The notes below the pieces were generated by a model that worked only from the letters and a program-made list of their open reading frames with translations, did not search any database and was not told where the DNA came from. A stretch of DNA of 64,000 nucleotides, from assembly GCA_038496675.1 (NCBI GenBank), contig CM076651.1:16070762-16134761 (forward strand). The letters run 5' to 3'. Below, piece by piece: positions 37,636 through 48,000 of the stretch. This DNA comes from Rachycentron canadum. Its lineage: Eukaryota > Chordata > Actinopteri > Carangiformes > Rachycentridae. Position numbers and translations under genes: made by a program. Numbering within the stretch: the stretch's first letter is position 1; every line of letters starts with the position of its first letter.

Positions 37636-39932
37636 GTCAGTAACAGTGGCTTGAACTCGTAAACGTGTCTGAACGGCCGTGTAGCTGTAGGTTAAAGATA
37701 AGAGAAAGCCGTTTTTTGGTTTTTTTTTAATTCGCTTGCTCCAATTAGCAGTGATGCGAGTTAGCATCGTGTCCGACCTCCTGTAACGTCAAACCGAAAT
37801 GCGCGTGTTATGCTGCGCCAAACCGCGACGTCCGGCTGTGTCGGCGGCCACCGAAATGACCGCCGCCGCCTCATTTTCGCCTCACGCTTTCGGGCTCGTC
37901 TGTCACGATGACTGACGAGCCGTGTAGCAGCACATCCATCGTGTCCAAACACGAAGAGTGAGACAGGACCTGCCCCCCCCCGTCCTGCTCATTCCTAGAA
38001 TACTAGTCAGCAGGCGTCGCCCGGATCATCGCTCCCTTCAAGGAATCTGTGTTTTAGATTATATCACTGGTTTTCTTCTAGTTTTTCTTCTAGGGCTACG
38101 ACTGCGAGCTTGTGTCACTGTTTTCACCATCAGTTATTACTGCCTTAAATATTTCTACGCACAAACTTGAAACTAGATGTCCCGTAGCTGTTTTGCGTGA
38201 AATGAAATATGGCCAAACCTTTTTTCATGTATGCGGCCAGAGACTTCTGTGTATCACAGTTCAGTGTGGCCCTCATAATGACTCTGTCATTTCTCGTTTC
38301 TTCCTACAGGGTGTGAGTTCCTTGGGTTGAGCCCCAGCGAGCAGGTCACAGTGGTCCTGGAGGATGATGGGACGATAGTAGAGGATGAGGCCTATTTTTT
38401 ATGTTTACCCACAAACACAAAGTTCATGCTGTTGCATGAAAAAGAGTTTTGGTCTCCAGTTCGCAGGCGTAAGCAGATTTATTTCTGTCGGCTTTGGCCA
38501 CTGTCTGGAGCGACTCTTATTATTCTATTTATTTTATTTTTACTCATGTACTTTTCACTGTAGTTGATGGTGGCACAGCCTGGATGGCCAGGGAGTCTGT
38601 GCTGCTGGACACCGATGTTGTGGACACTTCGATTGCTGTGGGACCCTGGTTGGGCCTGGCTCAGCAGCTAAAACAGGACATGGCCAGGATCATCCTCATG
38701 TCTGAGGCAGACTTACAGGTACCAACATTATTCCTCTATTTCAACAAGTATCCAACAGTATCTGCTGCCACGCCTAACACAACATAACATGAAAACTGTA
38801 AGGAAATAGAAGAGCTTGAAATACACATTCCTCGAGTCATCATCAGTTTTTAAAATATTTTTCCATTTAATAGATAAGGCTGGTGATATTCTCTAGTTGT
38901 TCTATTGTCAAAAATGGAAAGGCTGCAACTGTCGTTAAATCTTATCTCCTTTTGTTCCATTATTTGCCTTTGCTGTGACTTTGAAGCACAAATACACACA
39001 TTATCTTCATTTGTGTCACCCGCTCTTGCAGACCTTAGTAGATGCCCCATGCCCTGAACTAGCCGCTGCTCTGGGCTTCCAAGAGAAGAAGGCTGAGGAC
39101 CTCCAGGAGACACTGCAGAGGGTTTTGGACCGAAGAGAGGAAGAGAGGCAGTCCAAGGAGTTGCTCCAGCTCTACCTTAAAGCTGTGGAGAAAAAGGACG
39201 GAGAGAACGAAGCGCCAAGTCAGCCCAGCCAGGAAGGTACGGCTGTGTCATTATGTGGCGGTTTCCATTTTTACAATTTGGAAGTGGTTATTCCAAATAA
39301 AGATCTGGGACATTTCATTCTTGCCTCACGCTCAAAAGAGGTTTCATAGTTTATATTGTGGTGTTCTGACACATTATACTACGTGATAAGTTGGTACTCC
39401 TTGCTTAGAAAGCTATTCTTGGAATTTTTAAAGATGGATTATTGTCTCTGCAAATATATGACGGCAGTGTGTTGCGGCAGCTCTAACAGCCTGTTGATGG
39501 TGTAAAAGCACTAAAATGCACTATAAGTGAGAGGTAAGTTAGTTTCATTTAAAATAGAATTTTTTTAAATAGTATATTTGCTGTAATGCAAAACAATATG
39601 TCTGTGAGTTTTAAATGTCAGAGGTGCTTTTATATCTTCCTCTGGCCTAAAGAAAATTTCTGATGAATAGCTCCGATCAATTAGCATGAGTACAACATCC
39701 AACAAAATTATCAATGTAATGCTGCGAATATGTAACGAACCCTTATTCGGCCTGCAGGACTGGCAAAATAAGAAAATCTTAGGAATCAGTCATAAGATAA
39801 TTTTTGATGAAAAAAAAAAAAAAAAAAAAAAANNNNNNNNNNNNNNNNNNNNNNNNNNNNNNNNNNNNNNNNNNNNNNNNNNNNNNNNNNNNNNNNNNNN
39901 NNNNNNNNNNNNNNNNNNNNNNNNNNNNNNNN

Positions 39933-39969
<37 letters not shown>

Positions 39970-41027
39970 TTTATTTAGTAACTAATAATGTGCAGAGTGA
40001 TAAAGCATATAGCCACAACAATAAAATTAATCAAGCAGGAAGAATTCTCCTCGAAAGAACGCATTAAAAAAAAAAAAAAATACATGTGATGAAATTAGCT
40101 GTAGATATTAGTTTTAATGTGTTTGTCTTAAGCATTTCTTTGCCAATTCTTAATGATAAATCAGTAATTATTCGGTTCCCTCTACTGATCTGCTTATAAA
40201 CTTTTTAGTACAAGGCTCCTCAGGGAGGTGGTGTGCTTATGCATTTTGGTCACTAGGTGGAACCATTGTCCCTCCTGAATAATCCCACCTCTTCCATGAC
40301 TATCTATGAGCGTTCCCTTTATACAACCAATGATCTTCTGACAGAACCTGTTTCAATGTGTCAGGGGCTGGAGATGTGGATATGCTGGATGGCATGGAAG
40401 TGGACTCTGCGTGTGGATTTATGTATAGGACTCTGATGGTCTTGAAAGGCAAAACAAGCCCAGAGACCAGGCTCTCCACTGAAGATCTGCAGGTACTCCA
40501 CTCATGCAGTCAGCCTCAGAATCTCTACCTTTATACATGTACTATGCATAATTACTAATCCAGTCTTTCTCAAAACTTACAAAAAACAAACTTGATACAA
40601 TAGATTTAGACTGGTCTGAGAAAACAAGGTGCAACAATATGCCCCAACAACACATGGCTGCTTCATCATATTCTGTATCAGTCCTTCTGACACAAACCCA
40701 TTATAAACACAACATATCCAGTCTAATAAGCAGCTATAAAAATGATTATGCAATTGCCTAAAACTGCAAGTCCTGACAGAAAACTCTTCCATGTGTCTTT
40801 AGATGGTTGTGACCAGAGGAGTTGAAGCTATGCAGCAAGTGCTGTCCTGGGACAGAACGAGGACGGCAGCACTGTTGCAGGCCTGTGAAGCCGAGCTGAC
40901 CAGGCGTCTCCAACAAGTTCAGGCTGCGCAGTCCATCAGGAGCAACACACAGCTGGAAAGCAGCCAGCAGTCCAGTGAAAAGAGCACAGAGGGCGGCAAA
41001 GAAACGCCAGCCCGAAGCAGCAACTAG
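37542..41027 (+). CDS. dffa: DNA fragmentation factor subunit alpha (ICAD/DFF45), complete
   Basis: DFFA is the chaperone and inhibitor of the apoptotic nuclease DFFB (CAD); caspase-3 cleavage releases the nuclease. Six coding exons (37542-37635, 38310-38468, 38564-38718, 39032-39236, 40365-40492, 40803-41027) give 966 nt, or 321 aa; human is 331. An in-frame TAA at 37518 precedes the ATG, which has A at -3 and G at +4. Residues 1-84 form the CIDE-N domain, with the core VTVVLEDDGTIVEDEAYFLC followed by LPTNTKF. The helical middle contains TLVDAPCPEL, RREEERQSKELLQLYL and KAVEKK. The C-terminal domain ends with LLQACEAELTRRLQQVQAAQ. Caspase-site candidates are DVVD105|T, DMLD213|G and MEVD218|S, placed like the two human sites near residues 117 and 224. 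The gene is head-to-head with pex14 and convergent with the masp2-like gene. A poly(A) signal follows at 41289. Confidence 0.97.
37636..38309 (+). other. dffa: dffa intron 1 with CpG-rich segment
   Basis: 674 nt. Positions about 37780-37960 are dense in CpG (GCGCGTGTTATGCTGCGCC, CCGCGACGTCCGG, GACCGCCGCCGCC), unlike the AT-rich surroundings. This suggests an unmethylated island extending downstream of the dffa promoter. Confidence 0.65.
38310..38468 (+). CDS. dffa: dffa coding exon 2 (CIDE-N core)
   Basis: 159 nt, residues 32-84 plus one base. It contains VVLEDDGTIVEDEAYFLCLP and NTKFMLL, the diagnostic acidic face of CIDE-N. Acceptor TTCCTACAG|. The donor is read as AGGC|GTAAGC, which gives RRL-DGGTAW across the junction. 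Confidence 0.94.
38564..38718 (+). CDS. dffa: dffa coding exon 3 (first caspase-site region)
   Basis: 155 nt, residues 85-136. It starts with the conserved DGGTAW motif, carries DTDVVDT (candidate cleavage after D105) and ends in IILMSEADLQ. Acceptor TTTTCACTGTAG|, donor ACAG|GTACCA. Confidence 0.94.
39032..39236 (+). CDS. dffa: dffa coding exon 4 (central helical domain)
   Basis: 205 nt, residues 137-204 plus one base: TLVDAPCPELAAALGF, ETLQRVLDRREEERQSKELL and QLYLKAVEKK. These match the human LVDAPCSDL and QREEVRQSKQLLQLYLQALEK blocks. Acceptor GCTCTTGCAG|, donor GGAAG|GTACGG. Confidence 0.96.
39833..39932. other. Assembly gap (exactly 100 N)
   Basis: A run of exactly 100 N is a common placeholder for a gap of unknown length. 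It lies between poly-A and (AT)n. Confidence 0.97.
39933..39964. repeat. (AT)n microsatellite
   Basis: 16 AT units directly after the gap. Confidence 0.97.
40365..40492 (+). CDS. dffa: dffa coding exon 5 (second caspase-site region)
   Basis: 128 nt, residues 205-247. The acidic stretch AGDVDMLDGMEVDSACGF holds two overlapping DxxD-type candidates (after D213 and D218) at the position of human DAVD224. Acceptor AATGTGTCAG|, donor CTGCAG|GTACTC. Confidence 0.92.
40803..41027 (+). CDS. dffa: dffa coding exon 6 (C-terminal domain and stop)
   Basis: 225 nt, residues 248-321 and TAG. The LSWDRTRTAALLQACEAELT helix region matches human VALNWDIKKTETVQEACERE. The tail is polar and low complexity. 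Acceptor TGTGTCTTTAG|. Confidence 0.95.
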   Translation: MVVTRGVEAMQQVLSWDRTRTAALLQACEAELTRRLQQVQAAQSIRSNTQLESSQQSSEKSTEGGKETPARSSN

Positions 41028-41288
41028 GCCAATTCTTCACCTGAGCAGAGACTGATAAGAATTCACACTATCTGCCTCTGGGTTAGTAGAATGGGATTCA
41101 CCCCATGTTACTGATTATATCTGTAATGCTGGAATCCATGAATGTTAATGTTGTTGATGTTTGTATCGTGTTTGGTAAAACTTGCAAACCACTAGTATGC
41201 TTTTGCCTTAAGGGGAGAGTGATTTGCACACATTATTGGCCTCAACTTACTATTGGCTCCTCATTTTGATTGAGTGCCACACTGTGTA

Positions 41289-41294
41289 AATAAA
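41289..41294 (+). terminator. dffa: dffa poly(A) signal AATAAA
   Basis: Canonical AATAAA 262 nt after the dffa stop, just before a MITE-like element begins at 41335. Confidence 0.75.
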
Positions 41295-41334
41295 TATGCA
41301 TAAATATAAACGTTAAAATACTGGATACTGAGTG

Positions 41335-41897
41335 TAAGGCCTGGGACACACTGTGTGCCTGACATGTGCGTGAGAGTCACGGAACGTCTTGGTTTTCATT
41401 TCGGCGCCGACGTGAACGGGTTAGAGCTTGAGCCTTGCAACCTTGGCGTCTAGTCGCACGTGACGGGCGTTTATGCACAAACAGAAAAGATTTGTTGGTT
41501 GTCATATTGACATCATACCATCAGCAATTCATCACTATAGTTTAATTGTCTAGGCTGCATCCGAGTATGACACAGGCATAAAAAAAAATTATATTGCTTT
41601 AGCCATTTTAGAAATTGCAATTGGGCAATAGTTTTCTAGTGCTCTCTCTCTCTCTCTCTCACTCTGCGTGTATATGTGTGTGTTTACTCAAAATTAGAGA
41701 GTAATGAGGTTTATAGGGAAAATAAATTAAACATTAGATTATTGATGACCATTATTCAAGGCAAACCTAATGTAGAAAGATGGAGCTGGAAGTAGCAGCA
41801 GTGTGGATACACACCAGCATCTCAGCCACGGCAGGTCAGCGAGGTATCTGTCACACACACACACATACGTAACGCAGGCAGTGTGTCCCAGGCGTTA
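41335..41897. mobile_element. MITE-like element bounded by 19-bp terminal inverted repeats
   Basis: The left end TAAGGCCTGGGACACACTG (41335-41353) is repeated inverted as CAGTGTGTCCCAGGCGTTA (41879-41897), with 18 of 19 positions matching. The 563-bp interior has no transposase. TAA/TTA at the edges could be an imperfect TWA target site (PIF/Harbinger-like), but no clean target duplication is seen. The interior includes a CT microsatellite (41641-41660). Confidence 0.65.
41641..41660. repeat. (CT)n microsatellite
   Basis: About 10 CT units inside the MITE-like element. Confidence 0.9.
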
Positions 41898-44687
41898 GAT
41901 GAGCAGATCAGCACCACTCCCGTGTCTTGCCTGTTCAATATGAAGCTGGAGGCGGCAGGCAGCAAACTGAGCTTTGCGTAAAAAGCAGAAACTGGGATAA
42001 AGCTTGGGTGGGTCTGTCAGAAGGTAACACAAGCACAAGATCACAAATGAAAATGTTATATCTCTTTTCCTTAGCCAGATCTTCTCATCTAACTCTCAGC
42101 AGAAAGCATATCTCATGTGAAACCATTGCTTTAAGGTTTTATATAAACTTAACTTTGTGGTATTACTGTTTACATTCTGTTCCTCCTTAGTCACTACATG
42201 CACAGTCTGGCTAAGCACAGGTAAGAAATATACTTAAAAGTATTTAGAGAAACCCTGTTGATCTCTAGTTTTCGGAAAGAAAATATTTTGGTTGGAAATA
42301 ATTTACATGTGCCATCACTGAAATGATATTTACATATTAAATACAGGGGATCTTTTGTGATACTTAGATTAGCAGTGTGTTGGCAGCCAGGTTGATCCTG
42401 TGCCAGATAACTGGAACCTGCTTGTTATGGCCACAGCAAAAAGAGACAAATGTTTCCACTACATTTCCCTTTTTTTTTTTTTTCTCAGTCAGTTTTAAAG
42501 TCTATTAGCAGACTCTTAATGTTCAGCAATTTCGAACTTCAGATGACAAACGCCAGCATGTTGAAGAACTTTGCTGAATGTGCTTAATTTTCCTCTCCAA
42601 TGTGTACCCCTTCCTTCATGTTTATGTTACTTAGTGTGAAATGTCACGATTCATCACTAAGAAAACCTGGACAGGGAATAGAGAATAGTAGAAATACCAT
42701 AAAACAATGAGGATATGAAGTCTCCAAACCAGACAAAGTACCAAAGTAACTTACCCAGCACCACATTAGAATGACGTATTAGTGCAGACAGAGACCATGG
42801 GCAGGATCACAGCCAGAATTAACATTTTCTCTGAGATATATGCAAATGCTGACATCGACCGAATAGTTTTGTGTAGAAGCTAATTTGAATGTCTCACACA
42901 CACTAATTTATCATTCCAACAATAGAGTTAGACAGGACAAGATGTGTGTCACATAGGTGCAAGCCTCACTGAGCACATTATAGCTGGCAGTATGGGTACG
43001 AATGACAAAGCTACACCTTTGCATTACACAGAACTAATATTTCTGGATGAGTGCTCTTTAAGACTATCAATTATATATCATTGTTATGTATCAGTGTGGT
43101 AGCTGCATGATATGTGATGGTGTGGAGAACATGTGAAGGTCTGTGTGACTCATAGGTTATGTAGAAGACAGCCCTTGTCATGCCTGTCACCTCATCTTCT
43201 GTCTCTTGAACACTGCACACAAAAAATGATGGTGGATTTGAATTGTGTGTAAGGATCATCTTTTTTTTTTTTTTTTTTTGTATTGTGAGATTGAGATGTC
43301 ATTGCCACCTTCTACTTCAGATTTAGATATAACAGAAAAGTGGAGGATTCGTGTCGATCTCCAATATACTTAGTGCTGTGTCTTTGTGTGGCTAAAGGGT
43401 TTAGCCTCAGCACGACATGCAGTTTCATCAAAAAGTAAACTGCTGTTTTATACTGAACCCTGTAAGAGCAGTACTTTGTGAGTTCTCCAACTCCAACGAT
43501 TTTGTATTTAAGACGTACGACCATTGTTATAAAGGGGAGTTGTATATGTGTGTACAGTATCTGATTTTATTAGTACCTTTTATACACATGTTGAATGGTG
43601 GTAATGGGGGGGGGGGTTCTGCAATAAACCAGTCCTCAAATGTTAAACATTGCTGTTGTTCTACTACATTTTTTTTCTAACTTTATTTTCATTTTGCGAT
43701 CACATGGTATAATGTTGTGGCACACAACATTTGTTTAGGGCTTAAAGCTCTTCTTTGTGAAATTAAAATGAAATACCTGAATGTACTTAAGAGTGAAAGG
43801 CCTTCCATGATCAAAAACAATTATAAAAACACCTCCTTTCTTTCCATACAATAGAGTAGATTCATGCCGTCGATGCAACGTTATCGACAAAATAGTGATG
43901 AGCATACATCTGCTGGCTGCATGCTGCTGTGAGATATTTTCCAACAGTTGGTTAATGGGTTTCATGGTGTGCGTAATTCCTGTGGAATTGGCTCCAACTA
44001 GGCTGAACAGTCAGAAGTGAGTGTGGTACGGGAGCACTTGATTGTGCTACCATGTGTCACGCTGTCTTGGTGGACTACACTATGAGTTAACAGAGCTTGG
44101 GTAACAACTGTAGGTTTGCTCTGTAAGCACCCAATTGCCCCGAGGACTGTCTGGGCATTTCATGGTGGAATCAAGGCTCATCCCACGTGGACAGATGACT
44201 TTCAGAGAGCTTGTGTCCACCTGAGACCCATGAATGCTGTTGGGTTGGAAATGCCAAGGGAATATATGGGTCAGTACGTACCTTGCTTGTGGTGGCCTTC
44301 AAACTGCAAAGGAGATTGATGGTCAGAGAAAAGTGATGTGAGCCTACTGTAAATCCAAGGGACAAGAAGAGAGAGAGAAAAAAAAACGCAATAATAACAG
44401 GAACCGTAAAAATAGATCAGCGCAAATGTAATTCTTCCTCACATCACGGATGCTCTTTTGCCCCACTTGTGGGACACAGATGAAGGCAATGTTAGTGAGC
44501 GAATGCAAAAGTGTCAAATAAGAGGCAATTTAATGGGACTGAAGAACCCTATAAAGAATGTTTTGATAGAAGAATAGATCTGGGATTGTTGAGAACAAGC
44601 TGCATAATGTATGAAGGTTAAACGGCTAGCCTTCACCGCTTCTTAGATGAGACTGACTCACATCCAGAATACTTTAAACTGAATTCA
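41898..44687. other. Intergenic region between convergent dffa and masp2-like genes
   Basis: 2.8 kb of AT-rich DNA with a poly-T tract (43261-43279). I searched the minus strand specifically for CCP (sushi) modules and a chymotrypsin-like protease exon, and found no Cys/Trp pattern, GDSGG-type motif or long open frame. Confidence 0.7.
43261..43279. repeat. Poly-T tract
   Basis: 19 consecutive T. Confidence 0.97.
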
Positions 44688-44693
44688 TTTATT
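44688..44693 (-). terminator. masp2: Poly(A) signal for the masp2-like gene
   Basis: AATAAA on the minus strand, 225 nt past the TAG, followed by TG-rich sequence. It supports a short transcript ending after CUB2. Confidence 0.55.
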
Positions 44694-44917
44694 ATTTCTG
44701 TCAGGACATTAAAATGTGTGTCTGTCTTCAGTTTGAACAGGGCAGAATAATTGTTTGCATTGCTTGAAACCTGGAGGGAATCTTTGGAGCGCAATTGTCA
44801 CAATGTCACAACAAGGACTAAACAAAAATAACGTCTCTGCTGTGGTTAAACACAATATCAAAGAGTCGTCACAAAATTTAGTTGTTACTACACACAATGT
44901 TCATGTCAGTCTTAAGT

Positions 44918-45085
44918 CTAAGTGAAGGATTCAACCTTAGTACTGGTGTACTTGATCTTCCATCCCTTGTTTTTCCCACTAGAGTCAGATCTGAATCTAA
45001 CATTCACTTGATAGCTTCCTGTGTCAATAGGGGCTGGTGCGGTTGATCCACAGAAGGGCCCATACTCCTGCCCAGCTGTTGATAT
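44918..45085 (-). CDS. masp2: masp2-like terminal exon 6 (CUB2, second half, and stop)
   Basis: 168 nt including TAG: ISTAGQEYGPFCG, GSYQVNVRFRSDSSGKNKGW and KIKYTSTKVESFT. The normal family exon ends just after YTST. Here AAG|GTTGAA sits at that place as a weak donor, and reading through it adds VESFT then a stop. Acceptor CCTCTTCTAG|. Confidence 0.85.
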   Translation of the reverse strand: MSTAGQEYGPFCGSTAPAPIDTGSYQVNVRFRSDSSGKNKGWKIKYTSTKVESFT

Positions 45086-48000
45086 CTAGAAGAGGAGGAA
45101 CACCAATTAAGAAACTCATTAAACGCCCAACTTTATTGATGCCCAGCCAAACTTAGATATGCAGGAGGCCGCATGGCCAAACAGTATATCACCCAAAGAG
45201 GACAAGTCAGTGATAGACTGCCTCCACAAGCATGAGGAGGAATACATTGCTTATTCATCATCTCACGTGTGTGTGTGTGTGTTCTAGGTTCTAAACTCGC
45301 ATGACTTACCTTCAACATATCGTATGGACAGGGGGCATGTGGGTGTCCCTCTATGTCAAAGTCCAGGAAGTTCAGGATTATCCTGTAGCCCTCTGGCAGT
45401 GATATAGTGTGATTACACTGACTCATTGGGGGGTAGGGATTTGGGTGGCCCGGGCTGGTCAGGACCCCCGATGGCGAGGTCAACACCTGGCTGTGGCATG
45501 GCACTGTGAGGAGGACTCACACTTACTGAAATGGTATTTAAAAGTGGTCATTTGGACATTTCTTCCAGTCATCACCGTTTAAATCTCTGCATCCCATGCA
45601 TTTGAAAACATGTTTTCATCAAACAAACAAGTTTTGTGATCTACCTAGAAACGATTAGTTAGAGCTGTGGCTATGAAAACATTTTTTAATGAGATAAATC
45701 TCTTTCATCTCAATTGAGATATTTTCTGGCATCATATAAATCATGAGATTCATTTAGGTTTGCATTATTGCAATGGCAAGTGTGCAGATGCTGGTATATA
45801 CAAAAACAAATGAGTATTGCAAAGAGGCCGAGTTGCTGTAATTCATATAATTAGTACAATCTGTAGGCAGATAATCATTTTTTTCCTATTCATTGCGTGA
45901 TTTGTTTTGTCACCCTTTTTCCTCTGGCAAAGAATAATAATTTAAGGCACATCAACTGTTAATTGTGATAAATTACCTTGTGTCAGTACACTATTAGCGC
46001 TGCGCACAGGTATCAATTTTTAATGTCATTTTGAAGTTGCTTTTCCCTTAGGAATCAACAGTAATTAACCCTGTTTTACACCAGCTGGCAAAGATCAACT
46101 ACTTTATGCATCAGTGTGCCTTTTCAGTCTGAAATTAGTCAGCACAGGCCAAGCTATGATCGACCAAAAATCCAATCTAGGACACTATCAACCCGGTGCC
46201 TGGTGTGAAATGTCAGAAAATAGTTTTTTGAAAATTTGTTCTGCAGTACTGTGAAATATTGAGATCATTTTGAAATGCAAATGGAACAATTAGGAGTAGC
46301 TACATATTTATCACACAGAGATGTGAACAAATTTTCACCTGAAATTAGTGACATTTTGTATTTTGATTTGTTTTTATTAGCACTTTAATACAACATCGAC
46401 TAACTGTGCAAACTGAAAGATTTGGCCATTACTATAGTTAAATTATCAACAAATGTTGTGGAATTAAAATATGTTGTGGCCAAATCCCTCAAGTAGAGGT
46501 CAATGCAGACTAATGGATATTGCTTTGATCCATTGCCATCTGTGTTGTGTAGAGGGTTGGAGTTGCATTTACACTGCACACTGTATTTACAGAGATGAAT
46601 ATACAAAAAAAAATGCTTTTCACTGAGTTTTTAACACTGGACCTCACTGCATATGGTTTACTTGACTTTGGTCAGGCTCAGATGAACACGTCTCTTGAGT
46701 TGCATGGCTCTTACCTGTGCAGGATCTTTTGTTGTCGTGTAGAAGGTATCCTTGTCTGCATGTGCAGTAATATCCACCGATGTAATTGTGACAAAAATGA
46801 TCACATGCTCTCCCCCCATCCACCTTCAACAGACATTCGTTGACATCTGTGAGAGATAGAGAGGTCAAAGAGTGAAACACGGCACAAAGTCTATTTTTCT
46901 ATGCTTGAACATGCTCACGTTTGTGGTTTGCATCATTCTGGGGTGTGTATGTCAGTGTGGCTTTTACAAGTTTAGCTAAATGAATCTGTTTCTCTTTAAC
47001 ACCGACTCACATGGCTGTGCCATCAATTGGCTGAAACTAAGTGATGGCCAGATATTGAGGAAAACAAAGGTGCTGCAGCCTCTGAGGTGCGATTGTTAAA
47101 TCCAATTAGAACAAGTGTTTAAATTGGAAAAGTATTAATTGCCTGAAAACAGAAACTGCAGGCAGGCGAGTTTTTGTTTGTTTGCTTTAGGGCCACCTGC
47201 AGGAGACTATTAACAGTAACTGGAAGATTAGGTCTGTATTGAAAATGATTTGGGAAGCAAGTAACAGCTTTCATTCAAGGATGCAAGCCCAATATAAAAT
47301 ATATATAAAAGTATTTGCTAAACTGGCAACTGCCAAATCATGTTTATGTAAAGTAATTGTGTTATTTCATTTGGACAAGTACCTTCTAATAACTCATGTT
47401 GCACTCTACTCCTGTTGTATGCTATCATTTTGATAGTATTATGCTATATATAATTTGCCATAGCCTTTATTGTTATTTTTATAAATCTGAATTAAAACAT
47501 GACAGAAAACGCTCGTGGTGATATAAACTTACTATTAGCTCTCTAGAAACTCCATTACACTGTGCAATTACGAGTGCCAAAAACGTACCTGCCTTCTAGC
47601 CACAAATGTCATTATTCTGCATCACCTTCTGAGGTGTAAAATGCTTGGAAGCCGGTGAATCGGCCCTCATTAGAGTAGTCACTCCTAAAGACCACTGACA
47701 TGAGGTTCCCGGCTGATAGGATGATGGTGTTCCTGGGGGTGCTTTCGTAGTTCTTCTCGTCCTCCCCGCAGAACCGCAACGTTTCATTTCCCTCAGCCAA
47801 AACCTGGTTTGACAAGGTCAGAGGCCTTTCAGTACAGACTCCAGTCCATGCCATGGGAGTTGGAGTTTCTCTAGCATTTACCTGGATGTAGTCATATTCA
47901 CACTGGTAGGACGGTTCCACGCTGAAGTGGGTGAAGTAGAGCTTAACCCTGTGGCCGTCGGAGACAGTGATGTTCCACACTATGAACTGGTTGTCAGGGT

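Larger units (their letters stand above)
39237..40364 (+). other. dffa: dffa intron 4 with assembly gap
   Basis: 1.1 kb containing a poly-A tract (39810-39832), 100 N (39833-39932), an AT microsatellite (39933-39964) and a partial CTCF-like motif at 40250-40264 (TCACTAGGTGGAACC, lacking the GGC core). The flanking exons are in phase, so the gap does not affect the protein. Confidence 0.8.

Noticed and set aside
40250..40264. Fourth CTCF-like motif in dffa intron 4 (TCACTAGGTGGAACC)
   Set aside because: The GGC core is changed to GGA and the first base also differs, so it is too weak to list as a site.
44116..44319. 67-codon plus-strand frame with Trp/Cys residues, tested as a CCP or protease remnant
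   Set aside because: Wrong strand for the masp2-like gene and no CCP cysteine spacing; the minus strand here also shows no such module.
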